From: Vibrio sinaloensis
Lineage (GTDB): Bacteria; Pseudomonadota; Gammaproteobacteria; Enterobacterales; Vibrionaceae
Reading direction: 5' to 3'
NCBI RefSeq assembly: GCF_000808535.1
Contig: NZ_JWLV01000047.1
Span: 62,001-126,000, forward strand
DNA: 64,000 bases
Position 1 is the stretch's first letter. Every line of letters begins with the position of its first letter. A program made the position numbers and the translations under genes. Positions 25,653-33,279 of this stretch are shown here, piece after piece. The notes beneath the pieces are model-generated. The model ran no database searches and was not told where the DNA came from. It worked only from the letters and a program-made list of their open reading frames with translations.

Positions 25653-26126
25653 ATGACGCTAGAACCGTTTTCACCCTCCCACGCCCAATATCTTATTGAT
25701 TGGATTGATTCTGCCAAACTCAACTATTTGTGGGGTGGCTCCGCTTTTGAATATCCCCTCACTCGAGAAGCGATCCTGACCCATACCGCCAAACCTGAAG
25801 TGAGTGCGTTTCTGCTTAATGATCAGGCTGCGCCTGCGGGCTACATCGAGCTTATTGAACAAAGCTCAGTATGCGCCCGCGTAAGCCGAGTGTTTGTGGC
25901 TGAGCCCTATCGGGGAAAAGGAACTGCGCAACAAATGATGCAGGCTCTGTTTGAAATCGCCAAAGGGCGAGGATATCTCCAATTAGATTTGTGCGTGTTT
26001 GCTAGCAACATAAAAGCTATCAATTGCTATCAGACGCTAGGGTTTAGTGAAGTAAAACGGGAACAGGGAGTCCGCGAGTTTGAAGGGGAGTCTTGGGAAC
26101 TGATCTATATGAGCAAACCTCTTTAA
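25653..26126 (+). CDS. GNAT family N-acetyltransferase
   Basis: A 157-residue acetyltransferase of the GNAT fold. The acetyl-CoA loop is seen in VSRVFVAEPYRGKGTAQQMMQAL (about 85-107), and the C-terminal beta-bulge region in FASNIKAINCYQTLGF. The substrate is unknown. AAGGA is eight bases before the ATG at 25653. It is followed by a second, unrelated GNAT gene 32 bases away, possibly co-transcribed. Confidence 0.8.
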   Translation: MTLEPFSPSHAQYLIDWIDSAKLNYLWGGSAFEYPLTREAILTHTAKPEVSAFLLNDQAAPAGYIELIEQSSVCARVSRVFVAEPYRGKGTAQQMMQALFEIAKGRGYLQLDLCVFASNIKAINCYQTLGFSEVKREQGVREFEGESWELIYMSKPL

Positions 26127-26158
26127 CTCCAACGAAACAGTAGAAGGACCAACGAGAA

Positions 26159-26617
26159 ATGATACGAAACTACCACCCCGACGATGCCTACGAGCTTTGG
26201 CAGATCTACTTCAATACGATTCGAAAAGTGAACATTCGAGATTACACGGACGATCAAGTCCGCGTCTGGGCAAAAGAAGATCTCTCTCAGCAATTATGGG
26301 CTGAGAAGATGAAGTCGCTGTCACCTTTTGTTTGTGTCAGAGACGGCGTGATCCTTGGTTACTCAGACCTTCAAACCGATGGTCTGATCGACCACTTTTT
26401 TTGCCACTACGAATATCAAGGTGTGGGTGTTGGAACGGAATTAATGGAAAAGATTCATCAGACGGCGAAAGAGAAGGGGATTCGTCAGCTCTATTCAAAC
26501 GTGAGTATCACCGCGAGGCCTTTTTATGAGCGCTTTGGATTTGTCGCTGTGAAAGAGCAGCACAACGAAAAAGAGGGGCAGGTTTTAATCAATTTTCGTA
26601 TGGAAAAATCGTTATAA
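26159..26617 (+). CDS. GNAT family N-acetyltransferase
   Basis: A 152-residue GNAT protein. The acetyl-CoA site reads HYEYQGVGVGTELMEKIHQTAKEKG (about 83-107) and the C-terminal part SITARPFYERFGFVAVKEQ. This arrangement resembles the YafP group, whose members acetylate small toxic compounds or unknown substrates. It is next to another GNAT gene on the same strand and ends at a bidirectional hairpin. Confidence 0.8.
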   Translation: MIRNYHPDDAYELWQIYFNTIRKVNIRDYTDDQVRVWAKEDLSQQLWAEKMKSLSPFVCVRDGVILGYSDLQTDGLIDHFFCHYEYQGVGVGTELMEKIHQTAKEKGIRQLYSNVSITARPFYERFGFVAVKEQHNEKEGQVLINFRMEKSL

Positions 26618-26641
26618 AAGCAGAACACACGGCTCTGCTTT
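26617..26641. terminator. Hairpin between convergent genes
   Basis: AAAGCAGA / TCTGCTTT with a nine-base loop lies between the GNAT gene and the convergent small gene at 26657, and could act in both directions. Confidence 0.55.
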
Positions 26642-26656
26642 CAAACATGTTAACGC

Positions 26657-26923
26657 TTACTTGTTTTTCTTGCCAACCCCAAGGTTTTCTTTTTGTTGCA
26701 GCGTTAGCTTTTCAAAACCGAGTTTTCTGAAGTGATTGTCGCGGTAGTTTCGTACCGCTTTTGTATCGGAAACCGCCTCGATTTGCTGCTCCATTTTTAG
26801 GTACTGAGAAATATCGATCCCTTCTGCTTCAGCGACGGCTTCATGAATGTTGCGGTGCTTTTCATAAGAAAAGGTCAGGGTCTTGTCTTCACCTTTGTAG
26901 GTGTAAAGGATGGTACGAGCCAT
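26657..26923 (-). CDS. Small conserved protein, probably DUF2960
   Basis: An 88-residue basic, soluble protein starting MARTILYTYKGEDKTLTFSYEKH, with a lysine-rich C-terminus ending GVGKKNK. I believe it belongs to DUF2960, found in vibrios and relatives; no function is known. It has a good ribosome site (GAGAG) and its own terminator-like hairpins on both sides. No catalytic or metal motif is seen. Confidence 0.6.
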   Translation of the reverse strand: MARTILYTYKGEDKTLTFSYEKHRNIHEAVAEAEGIDISQYLKMEQQIEAVSDTKAVRNYRDNHFRKLGFEKLTLQQKENLGVGKKNK

Positions 26924-26950
26924 AAAGATCTCTCAAATAGTCGAAAAAGT

Positions 26951-26974
26951 TTAAGGCCGACAAAGCGGCCTTAA
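26951..26974 (-). terminator. Terminator after the mobB-moeA gene
   Basis: TTAAGGCCG / CGGCCTTAA, nine base pairs with a six-base loop, 10 bases after the stop of the fused molybdenum cofactor gene, which ends the tup operon. Confidence 0.6.
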
Positions 26975-26984
26975 GTTCATGGGG

Positions 26985-28763
26985 CTAGATTCTGCCTTGA
27001 AGCGGGATGATTGTCACGCTTTCACCGACTTTCACTGTATCGACAGAGGGAGAAATCTCAATCAAGCAGTTGGCTTCACTCATAGAACGCAGTATCCCTG
27101 AGCCTTGCTTGCCAGTGGTTCTTACGGTTAGCTGGCCTGAGTGGTCAAGTTGGTAAATACCTCGGCTAAACTCTGTGCGACCTTGACGAGAGCGAAGATT
27201 CTCAGAAGCCATCGCATTCACCTTGAGCGGCGTCCAATTGTGTTCCCCCTGCATCTTGCGAAGTGCGGGTTCAACAAAGTTGATGAATGAGACCATAACG
27301 GCAACAGGGTTTCCTGGCAGACCAAAGAATGGTTTTTGATTTATGTGGCCAAAAGCGAGAGGGCGTCCTGGTCGCATGTTGATACGCCAAAAGTCAATTT
27401 TCCCAAGTTTATCGAGCGCTAGTTTGATGTAATCTGCATCGCCAACAGAGACGCCGCCTGAAGTAATCACGACGTCTGCTTGCTCGGCTGCCTTTTCCAA
27501 TGCGTCGATCATTAACGCTTCATTGTCTTCCAATATACCAAAGTCAATGATGTCACAGCCCAACTTCTCTAAAAGACCCATAATCGTGAAGCGGTTTGAG
27601 TCATAGATGGTGTTTTCTTGCTGCTTGCTTCCCGGCGCTTGCACTTCATCACCCGTTGAGAAAACGGCGACTTTCAGTTTACGAAAGACCGAGCACTCAC
27701 CGAATCCGAGAGAGGCGATCATGCCCATCTCTGCTGACGCGATGCGCTGGCCTTGATTAAACACATTGGCGCCGAGTGGTAGATCTTCCCCTGCTTGGCG
27801 AACGTTCTGCCCACGCTTAATAGGTGCACCGTTAAATGTGACATTGTCACCGATTTCGGTCGCTTGCTCACGCATCACTACTGTGTCCGCGAACTCAGGC
27901 GTTGGTGCGCCCGTCATGATTTTTACCGCTTGGCCTTTGTCCAAAGCATGAGGATAAGCGTGACCTGCAAGGACTTCCGCCACCACGTGGTATTGGGCTC
28001 GGTCTAAATCGTCGCCGCGAATTGCATAACCATCCATCGCAGAGTTAGTGTATTGAGGTACGTTGACCGGTGATTGAACATCGCTTGCCAATACTCGGCC
28101 GTAACTTTGTTCAACAGGGCAAGTTTGAGTCTCGGTAACGGTATCGACCAGTGACAAGATTTTCTCTTGCCCTTGTGTTACCGAAAGAAACGCAGGAGAT
28201 AGAGTGTCACAGCATGCGGCTTCGGTTTTCGCTGCCGAAGGCTGTTTCGAAGCACGAGCATAATCGACGACAAACTTGGCAATCGTTTCAAGGTCGTTGA
28301 TCGACATTTGTGGCAGTGATGTATCTGCTACCACTTCATCGGCAGCAATGGCGATAATGTTGTTATCGTTCGGGTAAAGCCAAGGTTTTCCCACTTCTTC
28401 ACGATGAAGCTCTATCTTAGGGAAAGCGATGTTCTTGCACCCCTCAACAAGGATGATGTCGAGTTTTTCGGTATCAAATCGGCTGAGAAGGTAATCAAAC
28501 TCTGACTCTGACTCCGGTGTTTCGGTCATGAGAGCGAAACGGTTTCGGGAGGAAATCAACATTTGCGATGCACCAGCTTTTCGTAAGCGGTAGCTGTCTT
28601 TGCCTTCCTTATCGACGTCAAAGTTGTGGTGCGCATGCTTCAACATGCCGATGCGTAAACCTGCATCAGTCAATTTAGGCAGTAGTGCTTCAAGTAACGT
28701 TGTCTTGCCCGTGCCAGAGTAGGCAGCAAAACCAAGAATCGGAATTGGGAGAGATTTAATCAT
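26985..28763 (-). CDS. Fused MobB-MoeA molybdenum/tungsten cofactor protein
   Basis: A 592-residue fusion. Residues 1-170 are MobB: P-loop GFAAYSGTGKTTLLEAL, the GMLKHAHHNFD motif and ILVEGCK. After a short linker, residues 190-592 are MoeA: QSYGRVLASDV, TNSAMDGYAIRGDD, IMTGAPTP, the MPT-binding FSTGDEV and TSGGVSVGDADYI, and the C-terminal domain with GLPGNPVAVMVSF. MoeA inserts the metal into adenylated molybdopterin; MobB assists the guanylate transfer done by MobA. The ATG overlaps the mobA end by four bases (28760-28763). In E. coli these are separate genes. The fusion and its place behind tupABC tie metal insertion to metal import. Confidence 0.92.
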   Translation of the reverse strand: MIKSLPIPILGFAAYSGTGKTTLLEALLPKLTDAGLRIGMLKHAHHNFDVDKEGKDSYRLRKAGASQMLISSRNRFALMTETPESESEFDYLLSRFDTEKLDIILVEGCKNIAFPKIELHREEVGKPWLYPNDNNIIAIAADEVVADTSLPQMSINDLETIAKFVVDYARASKQPSAAKTEAACCDTLSPAFLSVTQGQEKILSLVDTVTETQTCPVEQSYGRVLASDVQSPVNVPQYTNSAMDGYAIRGDDLDRAQYHVVAEVLAGHAYPHALDKGQAVKIMTGAPTPEFADTVVMREQATEIGDNVTFNGAPIKRGQNVRQAGEDLPLGANVFNQGQRIASAEMGMIASLGFGECSVFRKLKVAVFSTGDEVQAPGSKQQENTIYDSNRFTIMGLLEKLGCDIIDFGILEDNEALMIDALEKAAEQADVVITSGGVSVGDADYIKLALDKLGKIDFWRINMRPGRPLAFGHINQKPFFGLPGNPVAVMVSFINFVEPALRKMQGEHNWTPLKVNAMASENLRSRQGRTEFSRGIYQLDHSGQLTVRTTGKQGSGILRSMSEANCLIEISPSVDTVKVGESVTIIPLQGRI

Positions 28764-29347
28764 GCGGATAGTGTTCCAAATTGAGCCAGTTCTTCCGGAG
28801 TGTTTAAGTTAACGAAGCAATCGGGAGAATCACTAAAATCGACGTAAGCGGTATTACATTCTTTGTAAAGCAAGATGATTTTTCTGTCGCCGCGTTCTAG
28901 AAATGCGGTGAGCTTAGTAAGCACACGTTTGTGATAGAGCGTGAAGACAGGTTGTTTAAACTCACCATCGTGAGCGACCAGGATGTCGGTATCCTTGTTT
29001 ACCGCTTGGCAGAATCGTTCGACCAAATCGTGGTTGATTTGTGGACTATCGCAAGGCACAAATCCTACCCAGTCAGTTGTTGCGTGAACCAACCCAGCGT
29101 GAATCCCACCCATTGGGCCAGGAAAGTGGGCAAATTGGTCACTAAACACCTGTCCAAACTGAGCGTAAGCATCATGGTTACGATTGGCGTTGATCAGTAT
29201 ATTTGGAGTTTGAGGAGAGAGTCGCTCAATAACATGTTGTATCAGCGGTTTATGGTTCAACTCTATTAAACCTTTGTCTTTTCCGCCCATACGGCTGGCT
29301 TGACCACCAGCCAAAATAACCCAACTAGTTTGCGTTGGAAGAAGCAT
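28760..29347 (-). CDS. mobA: Molybdenum cofactor guanylyltransferase MobA
   Basis: A 195-residue nucleotidyltransferase with the GTP site WVILAGGQASRMGGKDKGLI at residues 7-26, PGPMGGIHAGL and FVPCDSPQIN. It joins GMP to Mo- or W-molybdopterin to make the bis-MGD cofactor needed by the formate dehydrogenase encoded downstream. The ATG at 29347 is preferred: it gives the usual length and has an AAGAGA site, whereas the ATG seven codons upstream has none. It overlaps the end of tupC by 23 bases. Confidence 0.92.
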   Translation of the reverse strand: MLLPTQTSWVILAGGQASRMGGKDKGLIELNHKPLIQHVIERLSPQTPNILINANRNHDAYAQFGQVFSDQFAHFPGPMGGIHAGLVHATTDWVGFVPCDSPQINHDLVERFCQAVNKDTDILVAHDGEFKQPVFTLYHKRVLTKLTAFLERGDRKIILLYKECNTAYVDFSDSPDCFVNLNTPEELAQFGTLSA

Positions 29348-30041
29348 AGCTGTTCTCTTGTTTTGCATCAGTAATCACTTGTAACAGCGGAGACTCTATC
29401 AAAGTTGTGTCTTTTATCCACCATTGCTTGCGACATAAATCCGTTAGCGCGTTCTTTTGGTGGCTAGTGACGACGATACTCGACCCTCGTTGAAGTAAGT
29501 CTTTCGCCATCACAACCAAGCGCTCGATCGACTCTTGATCTAATGACGCACTGGGCTCATCCATTAAAAGGATTGAGGGTTTGAGGATCCAAGCTCGTGC
29601 CATTGCCACACGCTGTTTTTCACCGCCAGACAACACCGAGATGTGTTCATCAGCGAGTGTTTCCAAGCCTACCATTCTTAATGCGGTGATGACTTGAGCT
29701 CGCTTATCTTTCTGCGACTCTTTGTGAAATCGAATGCCGTAAGCGACGTTTTGGTAAACGGTGCCATCAAAGAGGTAGGGGGATTGATGGAGATAGATAA
29801 CATCTTTACGACCAGTACGGCTAAACAATCGGTGAATCCAATGATCATTGGGCGCATTGACCGAGCCTGTGGTTGGCTTGATCAAACCAGACAAAATCTT
29901 CAGTAGGGTGGTTTTACCTACGCCATTGTCACCTTTTAAATAGATCGCGTCATTGGGGCCAATAGAAAGATGAGGGATATGAAAAAGCACACGCTCTTTG
30001 TATCGCATGGACAGTTGCTGCGCATTGATTTTTATTGTCAT
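29325..30041 (-). CDS. tupC: Tungstate ABC transporter ATPase TupC
   Basis: A 238-residue ABC ATPase: Walker A GDNGVGKTTLLK, Q-loop in YLHQSPYLF, signature LSGGEKQRVAMARAW, Walker B ILLMDEPSASLD, and the switch His in VTSHQ. It powers the tup importer encoded with it. AAGGA precedes the ATG. It lies 10 bases after tupB and overlaps mobA. Confidence 0.88.
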   Translation of the reverse strand: MTIKINAQQLSMRYKERVLFHIPHLSIGPNDAIYLKGDNGVGKTTLLKILSGLIKPTTGSVNAPNDHWIHRLFSRTGRKDVIYLHQSPYLFDGTVYQNVAYGIRFHKESQKDKRAQVITALRMVGLETLADEHISVLSGGEKQRVAMARAWILKPSILLMDEPSASLDQESIERLVVMAKDLLQRGSSIVVTSHQKNALTDLCRKQWWIKDTTLIESPLLQVITDAKQENSYASSNAN

Positions 30042-30050
30042 ACAGCGTCC

Positions 30051-30749
30051 TTATGTTCTTAGATACCCTTTACCACGCATCGAGGTAAGAGCGAAGTTTA
30101 ACGCGAGCGCCAGTGCCAGTAACACCATACCTAGTGCGACACCTTGAGCAAATGCGCCTTTATGGCTTTCCATCGCGATGGCGGTCGGAATATTACGGGT
30201 GAGCCCCATGATATTGCCTCCGACCATGGTTGAGCAGCCCACTTCGGTCACAATTCTTGAAAAAGCTGCAATGGTTGCCGCCATCAAAGGAAATCGAGTT
30301 TCCCAAATCATGGTAGCGGCGATGCGGGTTGGTGAAGCGCCGAGGGTAATCGCAGTTTCAATGGCGCGGCGATCACTCGATTGCAGTGCGCCGTGCATCA
30401 TTGAGACTAAAACCGGAAAGCCAATCAGCATTTGGCCAACGATCATCGCCTTTTGAGTGAAGAGCATTTGCCAATCTCCCATAGGACCTGAGCGGGAGAG
30501 TAGGATATAAAGCAGCAGACCAATCACCACAGTCGGTATGGCTTGCAACGTATTAACCAGCGATAAGAACAACCATTTCCCGCGAAATTCTGTATACGCC
30601 AGAATAAAGGAGAACAGGATAGCAGGTAAAAGCACCAAAGAAATCGCAGTCAGAGAAACACTAAAGGAGACCGCAACGATCTCCCATAGTTCTCGATCCA
30701 AACTCACCAATAAGGCAAGGGCATCAAGGGTAGTTTGCCAAAGGCTCAT
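30051..30749 (-). CDS. tupB: Tungstate ABC transporter permease TupB
   Basis: A 232-residue inner-membrane permease with about five to six helices and the EAA loop AIETAITLGASPTRIAATMIW (about 127-147) that docks on the ATPase. The segment VTEVGCSTMVGGNIMGLTRNIPTAI is characteristic of TupB-type permeases. It starts just after the tupA stop. Confidence 0.88.
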   Translation of the reverse strand: MSLWQTTLDALALLVSLDRELWEIVAVSFSVSLTAISLVLLPAILFSFILAYTEFRGKWLFLSLVNTLQAIPTVVIGLLLYILLSRSGPMGDWQMLFTQKAMIVGQMLIGFPVLVSMMHGALQSSDRRAIETAITLGASPTRIAATMIWETRFPLMAATIAAFSRIVTEVGCSTMVGGNIMGLTRNIPTAIAMESHKGAFAQGVALGMVLLALALALNFALTSMRGKGYLRT

Positions 30750-30754
30750 AGAGG

Positions 30755-31573
30755 TTATTTCTCGTTCGCGTTCGCGACAAACAACTGCTTACCGCTCAAC
30801 TTGAACTCGTTGATCAGTTGCTGGCCTTTAGGGTTTACAAGCCAGTCACTGAATACTTTAGCGCCTTGGTAGTTGATGGTTGGGTAGCGCTCAGGGTTTA
30901 CCAAAATCACTTGGTAAGGGTTAAATAGGTTTTTGTCACCTTGGAACAGAATTTTAAGATCGAGCTTATTGTTGTACGCAAGCCACGTACCGCGGTCGGT
31001 CATGGTGTAACCTTGCATTTCATTCGCCATGTTGAGTGTTGGCCCCATGCCTTGGCCCACGCTGCGGTAGCCGCCAAAGTTTGGTTCGATCTTACTTTGC
31101 TGCCAAATGCCTTTCTCTTTTTTGTGAGTACCCGAATCGTCGCCGCGTGAGACAAACGTCATGTTCATGTTGGCGATCTTTTGGAATGCTTGAGCAACGT
31201 CTGCTGATTCAGCGATCTTCGCAGGATCTTTTTCTGGGCCAACGATAACGAAATCGTTATACATCAGTTTACGCGGTAAGACACCGTAACCTTTTTCAAC
31301 AAAATTCGCTTCCGCTTTTGGTGCGTGAGTCATCACCAAATCCACATCGCCGTTTTCGCCCATTTTTAGGGATTTACCGGTGCCCGCGGCAATCACGTCA
31401 ACTTTGTAGCCTGTATCTTTTTCGAATTCAGGAAGCAGGTAGTCGAGTAAGCCTGAGTGGTAGGTGCTTGTGGTAGTCGCTAAACGAACATGAGGCTGTT
31501 CATCTGCCGATGACGCTGAATAGCTAACGAGGGCCAAGGACGCTGTTGCAAGAGTTAAAGTCATTGTTTTCAT
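30755..31573 (-). CDS. tupA: Tungstate-binding protein TupA
   Basis: A 272-residue periplasmic binding protein with a signal peptide ending SASSA (about residue 21). The family marks are present: ATTTSTYHSGLLDYLLPEF at the mature N-terminus and VSRGDDSGTHKKEKGIW (about 148-164), the TTTS and SRGDDSGTH stretches that bind the oxyanion in TupA and are different from ModA. TupA proteins prefer tungstate over molybdate very strongly. It is the first gene of tupABC-mobA-mobB/moeA. A longer in-frame opening exists, but only the ATG at 31573 gives a signal peptide. A sigma-54 promoter, an IHF site and two enhancer-like repeats lie upstream. Confidence 0.9.
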   Translation of the reverse strand: MKTMTLTLATASLALVSYSASSADEQPHVRLATTTSTYHSGLLDYLLPEFEKDTGYKVDVIAAGTGKSLKMGENGDVDLVMTHAPKAEANFVEKGYGVLPRKLMYNDFVIVGPEKDPAKIAESADVAQAFQKIANMNMTFVSRGDDSGTHKKEKGIWQQSKIEPNFGGYRSVGQGMGPTLNMANEMQGYTMTDRGTWLAYNNKLDLKILFQGDKNLFNPYQVILVNPERYPTINYQGAKVFSDWLVNPKGQQLINEFKLSGKQLFVANANEK

Positions 31574-31671
31574 TATATTATCATTCCATGTGATGGTATT
31601 GACTTGCCAAAATAATCTTCTAAGTTGAGATAACGTAGCGGTCTCTACTTTATCGATAGACACGCATTTAA

Positions 31672-31687
31672 AGCAATCTTAATGCCA
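31672..31687 (-). promoter_or_regulatory. Sigma-54 promoter of the tup operon
   Basis: The minus strand reads TGGCATTAAGATTGCT, matching the sigma-54 consensus in all key positions (GG and GC 12 bases apart, TTGCT at -12). Transcription would start near 31660, leaving a leader of about 87 bases before tupA. Confidence 0.82.
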
Positions 31688-31714
31688 ATAATTGGGATGA
31701 TATAAATCACGAAA

Positions 31715-31727
31715 TATCAATGATTTA
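31715..31727 (+). promoter_or_regulatory. IHF site between tup enhancers and promoter
   Basis: TATCAATGATTTA fits the IHF consensus WATCAANNNNTTR at every position. It is embedded in a larger inverted repeat, ATAAATCA / TGATTTAT (31702-31728). Its place between the -24 element and the enhancer is where DNA bending is needed for sigma-54 activation. Confidence 0.7.
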
Positions 31728-31745
31728 TCATTGCAAAATTTGATG

Positions 31746-31762
31746 TGAGACAAAATGTCGCA
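31746..31762. promoter_or_regulatory. Candidate enhancer 1 for the sigma-54 regulator at the tup promoter
   Basis: TGAGACAAAATGTCGCA is an inverted repeat of TGNGACA with a three-base spacer. Its centre is about 67 bases upstream of the tup -24 element. Almost the same sequence occurs upstream of the fdh promoter at 41206-41222. Confidence 0.68.
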
Positions 31763-31790
31763 GATTAGTTTATTCCCTTGGCCTAAAGCT

Positions 31791-31807
31791 TGGTACACTC
31801 TGTCCCA
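31791..31807. promoter_or_regulatory. Candidate enhancer 2 at the tup/regulator intergenic region
   Basis: TGGTACACTCTGTCCCA has the same 7-3-7 layout, one half TGGGACA (complement) and one variant half TGGTACA. It ends 26 bases before the ATG of the sigma-54 regulator, so it could also serve autoregulation. Confidence 0.5.
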
Positions 31808-31833
31808 ACCTCTATTTAATTGAACGAGTCATT

Positions 31834-33279
31834 ATGTCCCCAACGTTTGATCCCAATAAAACCTCCCAATATCAGGCCTTTTCCGTATTAGTGGTGGATG
31901 ATGAAACCGGTATGCAGGCCATATTGAATAAGGCGCTCAGCAAATGGTTTTCTCGCGTCGATACCGCTGGCTCTATTGAACAAGCTGAGACAATGCGGGT
32001 CGCCAATCATTACGATTTGATCATATTGGACATCAATTTGCCGGGGCGCTCGGGGATAGAATGGAAAGAGGCTTTCACGGATGAAGATCGCAAGGCTGAC
32101 GTTATTTTTATGACAGGCTACGCCGATCTAGAAACCGCGATTTCAGCGCTTAAACTGGGGGCTTCAGACTTTATCTTGAAGCCGTTTAACCTTGAGCAAA
32201 TGCTGCAAGCCGTCCAGCGCTGTATGGATAAACGCTTGGCTGAGCGACACCAGTACGCGCTAAGCCACGATTTTAAGCGCCATATTAAAACGGAAATTGT
32301 AGGTGGGTCAGAGCGCACCAAACAACTTAAACAACTGATCAGCCAATTTGCTCCGTCTCGAGCTTCTGTACTAATCGAAGGAGAGTCAGGAACGGGCAAA
32401 GAGCTGGTGGCGCGAGGTGTGCATGAAGCGAGCCAGCGTAAAGGCCCCTTTGTTCCTATTAACTGTGGGGCAATCGCTCCTGAGCTTCTCGAAAGTGAAC
32501 TGTTCGGCCATACCTCCGGCGCGTTTACGGGAGCAAAGAAAAACCGTGAAGGCATGTTCCGCGTTGCCAGCGGTGGCACACTATTTTTGGACGAAATCGG
32601 GGAAATGCCACTCTCTATGCAGTCGGCATTGTTACGCGTATTAGAGCAACGCACTATTCGTCCGGTAGGTAGCGAGAAAGAGATCACCATTGATGTTCGT
32701 GTGGTTGCTGCGACGAACCGAAACCTACAAGAAGAAGTCGACAAAGGAAACTTTCGTCGCGACTTATTCTACCGACTCAACGTATTGAAGATTGACGTTG
32801 CTCCACTGAGAGACCGAAAAGCGGACTTAATCGAGTTGGTACCATTCTTCACTCGAATGCTGTCTGCCGAGTTAGGCGTGACGGATCCTAAGTGGGCCCA
32901 TGAAGACATTATCGCCATGAATGACTATGACTGGCCTGGTAACATTCGTGAGCTAAAGAACTTGATTGAACGATGTATCTTACTTGGTAAGCCTCCTGCT
33001 CATTACTGGCGTGAGGTAAATGGCGTACCACCGCAGCAAAATGTCTCTGTGACGGTATCAAGTGGCTGTGAAATGATTGACCTACCTCAAGCCAATGATG
33101 TTCAAGGCTATCCGAGCAGCTGGACACTGAAAGAAGTGGAGAAAGCGCATATCCAGCAATTAGTTGACCTGCATGACGGCAACAAATCGGCAGCTGCAAG
33201 AGAACTTGGCGTAGCGCGCAAGACACTAGAGCGCAAATACAAAGAGTGGGATGCGGAGGAGTCTAATTATGCCGAATAA
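31834..33279 (+). CDS. Sigma-54-dependent two-component response regulator
   Basis: A 481-residue NtrC-type activator. Receiver (about 17-130) with phospho-acceptor Asp66 in LIILDINLPG; AAA+ domain with Walker A EGESGTGKELV, the sigma-54 loop SGAFTGAKK and GGTLFLDEIGEMP; a C-terminal Fis-type helix-turn-helix in NKSAAARELGVARKTLERKYK. It overlaps the gene for its kinase by 11 bases. It is divergent from tupABC and about 8 kb from the fdh operon. Both those operons have sigma-54 promoters with a shared upstream repeat, so I infer it is their activator. The signal is unknown. From memory V. cholerae has the same gene order around VC1522. Confidence 0.88.
   Translation: MSPTFDPNKTSQYQAFSVLVVDDETGMQAILNKALSKWFSRVDTAGSIEQAETMRVANHYDLIILDINLPGRSGIEWKEAFTDEDRKADVIFMTGYADLETAISALKLGASDFILKPFNLEQMLQAVQRCMDKRLAERHQYALSHDFKRHIKTEIVGGSERTKQLKQLISQFAPSRASVLIEGESGTGKELVARGVHEASQRKGPFVPINCGAIAPELLESELFGHTSGAFTGAKKNREGMFRVASGGTLFLDEIGEMPLSMQSALLRVLEQRTIRPVGSEKEITIDVRVVAATNRNLQEEVDKGNFRRDLFYRLNVLKIDVAPLRDRKADLIELVPFFTRMLSAELGVTDPKWAHEDIIAMNDYDWPGNIRELKNLIERCILLGKPPAHYWREVNGVPPQQNVSVTVSSGCEMIDLPQANDVQGYPSSWTLKEVEKAHIQQLVDLHDGNKSAAARELGVARKTLERKYKEWDAEESNYAE

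Noticed and set aside
31702..31728. ModE or TunR operator at tup (ATAAATCA / TGATTTAT)
   Set aside because: It does not resemble the ModE consensus, and the same bases form a perfect IHF site between enhancer and sigma-54 promoter.
32118..32744. 208-codon open frame on the minus strand opposite the sigma-54 regulator gene
   Set aside because: It is antisense to the highly conserved AAA+ domain, has no ribosome site and no recognisable domain; it is a shadow of codon bias.
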